15,690 bases of DNA from Bacteroidota bacterium (GTDB taxonomy: Bacteria > Bacteroidota > Bacteroidia > Flavobacteriales > Flavobacteriaceae). The notes under the pieces were generated by a model. That model did no database searches, had not been told where the DNA came from, and worked only from the letters and a program-made list of their open reading frames with translations. The translations under genes and the position numbers were made by a program. Position 1 is the stretch's first letter. Every line of letters starts with the position of its first letter. The DNA is taken from contig JAEWLN010000186.1 of NCBI GenBank assembly GCA_023457535.1, forward strand, positions 1 to 15,690. Reading direction: 5' to 3'. Shown in pieces: positions 1 to 6,497 of the stretch.

Positions 1-70
1 AAAAATGATAGCTTCGCTTTAGGGAGGCGGGCATTGGAAGTATATCCCAACAATTTTTTTGAAACCGGAT

Positions 71-85
71 TACAGAAAATCTGTA
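71..85. promoter_or_regulatory. Operator-like dyad upstream of the acyltransferase gene
   Basis: TACAGA and TCTGTA form a perfect 6-bp inverted repeat around a 3-nt AAA centre, inside a gene-free stretch (1-159) ahead of the acyltransferase start. The right arm overlaps a 21-nt sequence repeated at the far end of the window, where the left arm is degraded to TATAGG. This could be a repressor or activator site, or chance in AT-rich DNA. No clear -33/-7 promoter pair could be placed next to it, and nothing else is recognisable in 1-159. Confidence 0.3.
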
Positions 86-97
86 CTTTTTGTTAAA
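77..97 (+). repeat. 21-nt repeat, left copy (same orientation as 15656-15676)
   Basis: The sequence starting AAATCTGTAC and ending TTTTGTTAAA is identical over 21 nt to 15656-15676. After one mismatch (G here, C there) both copies continue TTTA-like. It lies about 60 nt upstream of the acyltransferase ATG. The other copy points towards a gene that would lie beyond the right edge. A shared regulatory site is the simplest reading; a remnant of a dispersed repeat is the alternative. Confidence 0.6.
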
Positions 98-159
98 GTT
101 TACCCGCGTCCGGTCATGTCCCGATAACTCAATTCAATATCGATCAATCCAAACCACTC

Positions 160-1290
160 ATGATTACCATTAAAGAAGCGCGCGCCAAAAGCGACATGAA
201 AGCCTTTGTCAAATTCCCGTTCAAGCTGTACCAAAACAACCCGAACTGGATCCCGCCGCTGATTTCCGACGAACTCGAAACGTTCGATCGCGACAAAAAC
301 CCTGCTTTCGACAATGCTGAAGCCTACTTTTACCTCGCGTTTCAAAACGGCGAAATGGTGGGGCGCACGGCTGTGATCATCAATTGGGCCGAGGTCAACG
401 AGCTGGGCAAACGAAAAGTGCGCTTTGGCTGGTTCGACGTCATTGACGATATAGAAGTAACCCGCGCGCTGCTTGAAAAAGCGTTTGAACTCGCGCGCGC
501 ACACCAACTCGAAAACGTCGAAGGCCCGATGGGATTTTCCAACCTCGACAAAACCGGCGCGCTGACCATGGGATATGACCAGGTGGGCACGATGATCACG
601 TGGTACAACTATCCGTATTACGTGACCCATTTTGAAAAGCTCGGATTCAAGATGGAAAAAGAATGGATCGAAAGCCGCTTTCCACTCCCGACAGAAGAAA
701 TGATCGCGCCCATCCGCAAAGCCGATGCACTGATCAGAAAACGCTACGGACTCAAAATCGTGAATTTCAAAGATTCCAGATCAGTGATGCCGTACGTGGA
801 CGCTTTGTTCGACATTTTCAACACGGCCTACGCGCGGTTATCGTCATTTGTGGCCGTTTCAGACCGGCAAATTGCGTATTTCAAGAAAAAGTACATCAAA
901 CTGATCAACCCCGATTACATCAAATTCGTAGAAGACGCCAACGGCAAAGTCATTGCGTTCTGCATCGTGATGCCGTCGCTTTCAGAGGCGCTCAAAAAAG
1001 CCAACGGAAAATTATTCCCCTTTGGCTGGTTCCATTTGTTATGGGCACAAAAACACACCGATGAAGTACTGTTCTACCTCATCGGCGTATTGCCCGAATA
1101 CCAGAACAAAGGCGTCACGGCCGTGATCATCAGCGAATTTTTCGAAAGTTTTAAGGCCAATGGCGTCAAGATCTGTATCCGCACACCCGAGCTCGAAGAA
1201 AACCACTCGATCCACAACTTGTGGAAAAACTTCGATGCCAAAGTCCACAAGCGACGCGCGACCTTTATCAAGTACCTGGACGAAATCTAA
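160..1290 (+). CDS. YghO/BcerS-like GNAT-fold acyltransferase (possible bacterial ceramide synthase)
   Basis: The 376-residue soluble protein has no signal peptide or membrane segment. The N-terminal part has the family signature FVKFPFKLYQNNPNWIPPL (17-35), then GPMGFSNLDKTGALTMGYD (122-140) and a YNYPYY-x-x-x-x-E-x-x-GF block (149-163). The C-terminal GNAT domain carries LIGVLPEYQNKGV (307-319), a Q-x-x-G type acyl-CoA pyrophosphate loop. These are features of the family containing E. coli YghO and the Caulobacter bacterial ceramide synthase bCerS, which N-acylates a sphingoid base. The specific substrate here is inference. Support comes from a serine palmitoyltransferase-type gene 2.5 kb away. 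An ordinary GNAT acyltransferase with another amine acceptor remains possible. The stop codon overlaps the stop of the convergent lipoprotein gene. The ATG is the only plausible start, because the conserved region begins almost at once. Confidence 0.75.
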   Translation: MITIKEARAKSDMKAFVKFPFKLYQNNPNWIPPLISDELETFDRDKNPAFDNAEAYFYLAFQNGEMVGRTAVIINWAEVNELGKRKVRFGWFDVIDDIEVTRALLEKAFELARAHQLENVEGPMGFSNLDKTGALTMGYDQVGTMITWYNYPYYVTHFEKLGFKMEKEWIESRFPLPTEEMIAPIRKADALIRKRYGLKIVNFKDSRSVMPYVDALFDIFNTAYARLSSFVAVSDRQIAYFKKKYIKLINPDYIKFVEDANGKVIAFCIVMPSLSEALKKANGKLFPFGWFHLLWAQKHTDEVLFYLIGVLPEYQNKGVTAVIISEFFESFKANGVKICIRTPELEENHSIHNLWKNFDAKVHKRRATFIKYLDEI

Positions 1291-1730
1291 TCCGGGCAAT
1301 CGGTTTTGTTCAGGATCACGTTGCCGTCGAACGTTATTTGACGCGCATCGGAAAAGACCATTCTGCCGCCGCGCTCTTGCATCGGTCCGTAACCTTCGCG
1401 GTACGCGCTGCCTTGTTTCAAAAAGGCCACTTGCCGTACTGACCGCGTTCCCTCTGCGTCAAATTCATAGTCCCCGATCAGCGTGTCGCCGTGGAACCGG
1501 CCCCGCAGCGTGCCCGTATTGCGGTCCTTTTCAAAAAAATGATAGTCAACTGTGCCGTTTACGCTATCGCCTGAAGCGACCCATTTGATCCGGATCGTAT
1601 CTTTGTTCGACACCGCAAGGTAACATTCGGCTGGCAAGGGTACGGGCTCTCCTGCAACAGACGGTTCGGCCGGGCCGTTTTTACAGGCAGCCAGCCACAC
1701 GCCAACAAAAATCATCATCACTATTTTCAT
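1287..1730 (-). CDS. Small lipoprotein of unknown function
   Basis: The 147-residue protein begins MKIVMMIFVGVWLAAC, a short hydrophobic signal ending in the lipobox LAAC, so the mature protein would start at lipidated Cys16. The rest is rich in short beta-strand-like stretches (for example GTVDYHFFEKDRNTGTLRGRFHGDTLIGDYEF). That pattern suggests a small beta-barrel or beta-sandwich like many Bacteroidetes envelope lipoproteins, but I recognise no named domain. It has its own promoter directly upstream and is a single-gene unit. Its stop (TAG) overlaps the TAA of the convergent acyltransferase gene, giving a 4-nt tail-to-tail overlap. The lipoprotein assignment is firm; the function is unknown. 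Confidence 0.85.
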   Translation of the reverse strand: MKIVMMIFVGVWLAACKNGPAEPSVAGEPVPLPAECYLAVSNKDTIRIKWVASGDSVNGTVDYHFFEKDRNTGTLRGRFHGDTLIGDYEFDAEGTRSVRQVAFLKQGSAYREGYGPMQERGGRMVFSDARQITFDGNVILNKTDCPD

Positions 1731-1744
1731 ATCAGGTTTTAGCT

Positions 1745-1774
1745 TAAAGATACGAAATACACTTCGCCTACAAA
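1745..1774 (-). promoter_or_regulatory. Bacteroidetes-type promoter for the 1287-1730 lipoprotein gene
   Basis: Read on the minus strand, TTTG (1774-1771) is followed after 18 nt by TATCTTTA (1752-1745), close to the Bacteroidetes -33 TTTG / -7 TAnnTTTG pair. Transcription would start about 10 nt before the ATG, giving a very short leader without a Shine-Dalgarno sequence. Confidence 0.6.
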
Positions 1775-1838
1775 TAAAAAATCAAGCAACCTTTGCCACA
1801 ATGCGTTATCTTCATAAGGCTATCCTAAACCATACGTT

Positions 1839-3392
1839 ATGATCCGATTACTACTCTGCTTCCTTTTTTTGATTCCAAACTGGCATGCAACGGCCCAAAA
1901 TGGCGGTTTTGACCCCGATTTCGGCACGGGCGGCCACCTGACCATTTCGCTAGGCGACAAAAATACGCGCGCTGAAATCCTGCTGCCGCTGCCCGATGGC
2001 ACCTTCCTGATTGCCGGCAATTCAGACCAAAGCTATTTTGGCGCGCTGATCAACCGAAGCGCGTTTATTTCAAAACATTTTGCCAACGGAACGCCCGACA
2101 CGACCTTTGGCGACAATGGAACCCTCATTTTCCCAAACGGGCCCAACGGCGACTCTTTGCTGACCGATGCGCTTCTGCAAACTGACGGCCGGATCCTGAT
2201 ATCGGCCAAAATAAACGGAAGCGGCGCCTTAATGCGTATCAACGGGGCAGGCGCGTTCGACCATTCATTTGGCGTGGCGGGCATCGCTCCGGCCAATGGG
2301 TGGGGCAAATTGCTCGTGTCCGGAAGCGGTGCCATTACCGTGATCGATTTCCAATACGACGGACACGACACCATGTACCGATTTTCGCGTTTTTCCCCCG
2401 ACGGATCACCTGATACATCATTCGGCACCAATGGCGTAAAAATCGCGAATATTTCCGCCTACCGGTTCGATTTGCCTTTCGCCGCGACATGGCAGGACGG
2501 CAAAATGCTCATTGCAGGATCATCGTACAACGCCGCAGACCAGCAACATGCGATGCTTTCGCGCTTTGACGCCAACGGCGCGCCAGACACCGGCTTTGGT
2601 ACTAACGGCGTGGTCCAGAGTTCATTTGGCGCGGCGCCAGGGTATGGCTATTTCAGTTCGGTGCGCGTATTGGGCAATAAGATTATTGCGGCCGGCGTGA
2701 TGGAATACGAGGGCGGAACGGGCGGCTACATGGGTGCCAAAGCCGTTCTGGCACGGTTCGAGGCCAGTGGCGCCCCCGACCTTTCGTTTGGCATTGCGGG
2801 GCAAACCGTCCGGCCCACACTGTTCAACGGCAACGATTACTTTTTTTACGTTACCGAACAACCGGACGGAAAACTGCTCGCCACTGGTACAGCCGGACAC
2901 CCGTATCCAAATCCGCAATCCCACCTGATGCTGACGCGCCTGCACCCCGATGGCAGCGCCGACACCAGTTTTGGCGAAAACGGAACGGTCCAGACCACCA
3001 ATTTTAACGCCGAGACCAACCGCGGCCTGCAATTGAGCGTACTTCCGGATGGCAAACTATTGTGTCTCGGCCTTACACGCGAGGCATCGGGAGAAAATAT
3101 CAGTGCGCTGCTGTGCCGCATCAAACCCGATCTGGGATTGCGCGCTGAGGGATTTGACCGGACCGATGCCATCGTCTATCCCAATCCGGCGCACGATTGG
3201 CTTTTTGTGACCACTACAGACACCGTTCGCGGTGTTCGTATGCACAACGCCGTCGGACAATCCGTTCCGATCCGTGCCGAAACGCAAAACAACAGCACAA
3301 AAGTAAACGTGAGCGCGCTTTCTGCAGGAATTTATGTTCTAGCGGTCGAATCAGATTTCCAAACCAGCTATCACAAAATTTTCATCCGATAG
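1839..3392 (+). CDS. T9SS-secreted delta-60-repeat protein
   Basis: The 517-residue protein starts with a signal peptide (MIRLLLCFLFLIPNWHATAQ, cleavage after residue 20). The body holds seven D-x-x-FG-x-x-G motifs, at about residues 25, 87, 141, 192, 250, 314 and 375. Most are preceded or followed by PDGK/DGRIL-IAG strands, the hallmark of delta-60 repeats that stack as a beta-propeller-like fold. Residues 443-517 are a type A T9SS sorting domain: VYPNPAHDWL, then NAVGQ, then LSAGIYVLAVES and a final basic KIFIR. The protein is thus expected to cross the outer membrane and be released or anchored on the surface. The ligand or substrate is unknown. It starts 108 nt from the divergent lipoprotein gene; no convincing promoter of its own was found in that gap. 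Confidence 0.9.
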   Translation: MIRLLLCFLFLIPNWHATAQNGGFDPDFGTGGHLTISLGDKNTRAEILLPLPDGTFLIAGNSDQSYFGALINRSAFISKHFANGTPDTTFGDNGTLIFPNGPNGDSLLTDALLQTDGRILISAKINGSGALMRINGAGAFDHSFGVAGIAPANGWGKLLVSGSGAITVIDFQYDGHDTMYRFSRFSPDGSPDTSFGTNGVKIANISAYRFDLPFAATWQDGKMLIAGSSYNAADQQHAMLSRFDANGAPDTGFGTNGVVQSSFGAAPGYGYFSSVRVLGNKIIAAGVMEYEGGTGGYMGAKAVLARFEASGAPDLSFGIAGQTVRPTLFNGNDYFFYVTEQPDGKLLATGTAGHPYPNPQSHLMLTRLHPDGSADTSFGENGTVQTTNFNAETNRGLQLSVLPDGKLLCLGLTREASGENISALLCRIKPDLGLRAEGFDRTDAIVYPNPAHDWLFVTTTDTVRGVRMHNAVGQSVPIRAETQNNSTKVNVSALSAGIYVLAVESDFQTSYHKIFIR

Positions 3393-3490
3393 GAATCGCG
3401 TAAACTTTACGATAAACTGCATAAATCCGCAGGCCGCTTTGCCGCGTAATTTTAGTGTATTAACCGTGCACCGCACTAAATTTTACGACC

Positions 3491-3784
3491 ATGGAACACA
3501 GCAATACGGGAAATGACATCCCTGGCAACGAATGGCTTTTCAATGAAGAAGACCCCATCAACGCCTCACCGGACCGCACCAATGCAGACACAGAAGGTTT
3601 TGGCACCGATCCGGGCGAACGCGCCTATTTCGCACAAGGAAGCCATCTTGGCGACCCTGACCGCGACCGCGACGAGGAAACCGACGATGAAGAACTTGCC
3701 GATTGGGGCAACACCGACCCACTGGATCAACCGGGCGATTTACCAGACCCGATGGACCCGAGCGGACCCGGAAGCGCAGTATGA
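3491..3784 (+). CDS. Highly acidic 97-residue protein of unknown function
   Basis: The product has about 27 Asp/Glu among 97 residues, only four Arg, and no Lys or Cys. It lacks a signal peptide or hydrophobic segment and looks largely disordered (repeated DP, GDPDRDRDEETDDEELADW). I do not recognise a family. The frame is supported by an ATG set in its own upstream spacer and by a strong terminator one base after the stop. The overlapping +1-frame reading (3513-3797) gives a low-complexity Thr/Ala-rich product and runs into the terminator hairpin, so it was discarded. The leader has an inverted repeat TTTAGTG/CACTAAA (3451-3457 and 3474-3480). A DNA-mimic, osmotic-stress or RNA/protein-binding role can be imagined, but nothing here establishes one. 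Confidence 0.7.
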   Translation: MEHSNTGNDIPGNEWLFNEEDPINASPDRTNADTEGFGTDPGERAYFAQGSHLGDPDRDRDEETDDEELADWGNTDPLDQPGDLPDPMDPSGPGSAV

Positions 3785-3810
3785 AAAAAGCCACTGAAAA
3801 GTGGCTTTTT
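3785..3810. terminator. Bidirectional intrinsic terminator between convergent genes
   Basis: AAAAAGCCACT, a GAAA tetraloop and AGTGGCTTTTT form a perfect 11-bp stem with T-runs on both strands. It directly follows the acidic protein's stop and lies 27 nt beyond the stop of the convergent palmitoyltransferase-type gene, so it can end both transcripts. Confidence 0.92.
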
Positions 3811-3837
3811 ACGTATTGCTATTTTCCAAACGAGAGA

Positions 3838-5106
3838 CTATTTCTCGTCACTTACGTCAACGGTTTTCTCTGAGGCAATTTTCAGATACGTTCCGTTGGT
3901 AAGCTTTTCGCGCACGGCTTCGAATGCGTCGAGCGTTTCGTTGATATCGGTGAGTGTGTGCGATGCCGTCGGGATCATGCGCAACAGGATAATGCCTTTA
4001 GGGATAACCGGATACACGACAATCGACAGGAAAATATGGTAATTCTCGCGCAAATCGTTCACGAGCATCATCGCTTCAGGGATCGATCCATTGAGATAAA
4101 CAGGCGTGACGCACGTATTGGTATCGCCTATGTCAAACCCACGGTCTTTGAGCCCGTTTTGCAACGCATTGACGTTCTCCCATAACTTGTCTTTGAGTTC
4201 CGGCATGGTGCGTAACATCTGCAAGCGCTTCAAGGCCCCTGCGGTGAAGATCATCGGCAATGACTTGGCGAACATCTGCGAACGCAAATTGTATTTAAGG
4301 TAATCGATAATGTCTTTGTCGCCGGCAATAAATGCGCCTATCGAAGCCATCGATTTGGCAAAGGTAGAAAAGTACACATCGATGCCGTCCTGGCAACCTT
4401 GCTCCTCGCCTGCCCCGGCGCCTGTTTTACCAAGCGTACCGAATCCGTGCGCATCGTCCACGAGCAGACGGAAATTGTATTTTTTCTTGAGTTCGACAAT
4501 TTCGCGGAGTTTGCCCTGCTGGCCGCGCATCCCAAAAACGCCTTCGGTGATCAGCAAAATGCCGCCGCCGTTCTCTTCTGCCATTTTGGTGGCGCGCTGC
4601 AAATTCTTCTCGATGCTTTCCACATCGTTGTGCTTGTAGGTAAAACGCTTGCCCATGTGCAGGCGAACGCCGTCGATGATGCAGGCGTGCGAATCCACAT
4701 CGTACACAATGACATCGTTTTTGGTCACGAGCGCATCGATTGTCGAAACCATGCCCTGGTAGCCAAAATTGAGCAAATATGCCGCTTCCTTGCCCACGAA
4801 GGCAGCCAGTTCGTTTTGCAGTTGCTCGTGCAACGTGGTGTGGCCGCTCATCATGCGCGCACCCATCGGGTAGGCCGCGCCGTAATCGCGTGCTGCTTCA
4901 GCATCGGCCTGGCGCACGTCAGGATGGTTGGCCAGCCCGAGGTAATCATTGATGCTCCAGTTCAGGATTTCTTTGCCGTGGAATTGCATGCGCGGCCCGA
5001 GTTCGCCCTCGAGTTTCGGGAACACGTAATAGCCTTCGGCCTGCGAAGCCCACTTGCCCAACGGGCCCTTATTGTTTTGTATTCTTTCGAATAAGTCTTT
5101 GACCAT
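3838..5106 (-). CDS. Serine palmitoyltransferase-type alpha-oxoamine synthase (PLP-dependent)
   Basis: The 422-residue cytosolic enzyme is of the alpha-oxoamine synthase family, which condenses an amino acid with an acyl thioester and releases CO2. Motifs are complete: NDYLGLANHP (53-62), GARMMSGHTTLHEQLQNELA (82-101), a DSH with His140 expected to stack on PLP, VDDAHGFG with Asp217 and His220 for the cofactor ring, and STFAKSMAS with the Schiff-base Lys251. The C-terminal PVIPKGIILLRMIPTASHT holds the conserved Arg. In Bacteroidetes such proteins are either serine palmitoyltransferase (3-ketosphinganine synthesis for ceramides) or the related cysteate acyltransferase making capnine sulfonolipids, described in Flavobacterium johnsoniae. 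Sequence alone does not separate them here. A ceramide-synthase-like acyltransferase at 160-1290 favours the sphingolipid role. Glycine C-acetyltransferase (Kbl) is a frequent but less likely annotation. It is a single-gene unit facing a strong terminator. Confidence 0.9.
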   Translation of the reverse strand: MVKDLFERIQNNKGPLGKWASQAEGYYVFPKLEGELGPRMQFHGKEILNWSINDYLGLANHPDVRQADAEAARDYGAAYPMGARMMSGHTTLHEQLQNELAAFVGKEAAYLLNFGYQGMVSTIDALVTKNDVIVYDVDSHACIIDGVRLHMGKRFTYKHNDVESIEKNLQRATKMAEENGGGILLITEGVFGMRGQQGKLREIVELKKKYNFRLLVDDAHGFGTLGKTGAGAGEEQGCQDGIDVYFSTFAKSMASIGAFIAGDKDIIDYLKYNLRSQMFAKSLPMIFTAGALKRLQMLRTMPELKDKLWENVNALQNGLKDRGFDIGDTNTCVTPVYLNGSIPEAMMLVNDLRENYHIFLSIVVYPVIPKGIILLRMIPTASHTLTDINETLDAFEAVREKLTNGTYLKIASEKTVDVSDEK

Positions 5107-5145
5107 GGTTGTCTGTGCCGGAAGTTAGTTGCGGCTTTTCGCCCG

Positions 5146-5153
5146 CAAAAATA
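5146..5153 (-). promoter_or_regulatory. -7 promoter element for the palmitoyltransferase-type gene
   Basis: Minus-strand TATTTTTG is an exact TAnnTTTG match about 40 nt upstream of the ATG. A clean -33 TTG is not visible at the usual 17-19 nt spacing, so this rests on the -7 box alone. Confidence 0.4.
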
Positions 5154-5228
5154 AAGATTAAAAAGTTTTCAGGAAAAGATTTTCCGCGCTTTTTATAATG
5201 GCTGACTGCACAAGATGTTTTTTATTTG

Positions 5229-5310
5229 AAGCATGTTCCCGCTTTCGCCTTTATCTTTTTCGCCTCATGCTTTCGGCGCAAAAGGATACCGGCTCTATCG
5301 GGGCTAGGCC
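5229..5310 (-). repeat. Structured intergenic element, copy 1 (possible ncRNA or flavobacterial repeat)
   Basis: On the minus strand this stretch runs from TAGCCCCGATAGAGCCGGTA through a stem to GATAAAGGCGAAAGCGGGAA. ATC-C-TTTT-G-CGCC pairs with GGCG-AAAA-AGAT around a loop of about 10 nt. Outside it, GCC pairs with GGC, CCCG with CGGG, and AGC with GCT. The flanking core matches a second copy at 6180-6245. From memory it resembles a recurrent intergenic sequence in flavobacterial genomes (cores like GATnGAAGCGGCA and ACAGCGnAnAGC). Whether it is transcribed is unknown. It lies upstream of the 3838-5106 gene, outside the likely promoter. The rest of 5107-5451 holds no convincing gene; the plus-strand reading 5198-5407 crosses this element and looks spurious. 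Confidence 0.55.
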
Positions 5311-5451
5311 ATGCGCTTTCCAATTGGTTTTAGCTACATTCAAAAACCGGATTCCCGGGGCGGCCGCTGCAGATCACGTAAATTATTTTTTTTGGCGTCG
5401 GGCGTAAAAAAAACACTAATTTAGTGCTGAAAATCTCTATTTGAGCGGCTT

Positions 5452-6138
5452 ATGAAAACTGCAACACTACTTTTACTGCTATTGTGTACGGCTATGGGTT
5501 TGGCGCAGGAACCCAATCCGGATATATTCCAAACCTGGCATTTGCGATGGTTTCAGGCCACCGATATGTCGCCCGTTTTTGTAATAGGCCAGATCGAGCC
5601 GCCCATCACGAGTGATTTGCACATTACGGGCCCGGCGGAATTCTCCGGGACCGGCGCCTGCAACGGGTTCTTTGGCAGTTTTACCACATTGGATTCCTTT
5701 TTCTGGCAAACCGGATCATTTGGGGCCACGCTGCTGGTTTGTGAACCTGAATCGCATTTTGAGTTTGAAACAGCGTATTTCAATTTTTTGCAAAGCGCCG
5801 GGACCTATGAGATCTTCCCTGAAGACCAGGGACTGCGGCTCGTGTTGTCACACCCGCTCATGGGGCAGGCCGTATACCAGAATTACACGCTGGGGATTGA
5901 ATCATTTGGCGCAAATCACATGGCACTTTTCCCCAATCCGGTGCAGGACCAATTGTATGTGGATTCGGGTGGTGTTGCCGTTTTTGGCGCGGTAATCCTC
6001 AACGCGATGGGGCAAGTGGTGCAACAGATCGAAGGCAGTTTTGACCGGATCGGCACGGCCGGATTGCCTTGTGGAATGTATGTGGTCCAACTCAAAACCA
6101 GTGGCGGAACCATGAGCAAAAAGTTCATCAAATCCTGA
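5452..6138 (+). CDS. META/HslJ-domain protein with T9SS sorting domain
   Basis: The 228-residue protein has a signal peptide (MKTATLLLLLLCTAMGLAQ, cleavage near residue 19). A META/HslJ-like domain covers about residues 25-146: FSGTGACNGFFGSF (64-77) is the typical G-x-G-x-C-N-x-F-x-G core, and LLVCEPESHFEFETAYFNFL (94-113) corresponds to the second conserved block with its Cys97 and acidic residues. Residues 158-228 form a type A T9SS sorting domain: ALFPNPVQDQLYV, NAMGQVV, LPCGMYVVQL and a basic KKFIKS end. The protein should be exported and surface-located or released. META domains are linked to heat-shock or antibiotic-stress proteins in other bacteria, but a biochemical activity is not known. 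A palindrome CACTAA-T-TTAGTG (5414-5426) lies in its leader or promoter. Confidence 0.88.
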   Translation: MKTATLLLLLLCTAMGLAQEPNPDIFQTWHLRWFQATDMSPVFVIGQIEPPITSDLHITGPAEFSGTGACNGFFGSFTTLDSFFWQTGSFGATLLVCEPESHFEFETAYFNFLQSAGTYEIFPEDQGLRLVLSHPLMGQAVYQNYTLGIESFGANHMALFPNPVQDQLYVDSGGVAVFGAVILNAMGQVVQQIEGSFDRIGTAGLPCGMYVVQLKTSGGTMSKKFIKS

Positions 6139-6179
6139 CGTTTCCCTGATGGCCCGGATGCCGGTATTACCGGTTTGCG

Positions 6180-6245
6180 TGAGCGATGGAAGCGGCAGCC
6201 CGCAGCCCACGGGCGAGGACTACAGCGTACAGCGCGGCGGCGACA
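6180..6245 (+). repeat. Structured intergenic element, copy 2 (possible ncRNA or flavobacterial repeat)
   Basis: Plus strand: GATGGAAGCGGCA (6185-6197) precedes a hairpin GCCCG/CGGGC (6198-6202 and 6210-6214, 7-nt loop). GACTACAGCGTACAGCGCGG (6218-6237) follows. The two flanks match those of the minus-strand element at 5229-5310, while the central stem has a wholly different sequence. Conserved flanks around a variable stem suggest a structured element. The rest of the gene-free gap 6139-6497 holds a 13-nt palindrome CCGGTA-T-TACCGG (6161-6173) just after the META gene's stop, without a T-run, and otherwise nothing I recognise. Confidence 0.5.
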
Positions 6246-6497
6246 CCTGGTAACTATAGCAACTATTCGTCCATTCGCCGACACGCCCAAATAACTATTC
6301 CAAAGTTTTTTTTGTTTTCGACGACGCTCGCCGTGCGGGTTCGTCCGGGACTTGTTATGCAGCATTACTGCCGTGATCGCCGGACTGTAACTTTTTGTAT
6401 GCGCGCGGGTCTTTCACTTTCGTTCACCTGCAGGAAATGCGGTTGTGTCCTTTTGCGTTTATGCCTGCGGCATTTGCAAACCTTTAAATCATCCATC

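Noticed and set aside
4399..5094. 231-codon plus-strand open frame
   Set aside because: It lies wholly antisense to the palmitoyltransferase-type gene, whose protein has complete family motifs. The antisense product has no recognisable domain.
5198..5407. 69-codon plus-strand frame in the 5107-5451 gap
   Set aside because: It reads straight through the structured repeat and the polylinker-like run, and the product (rich in Cys, Phe, Arg and Ala) has no domain or signal features.
6186..6497. N-terminal extension of the TraB/GumN-like protein
   Set aside because: The extension is Arg/Ser/Cys-rich and crosses the structured element. The internal Met at 6498 is followed at once by a signal peptide.
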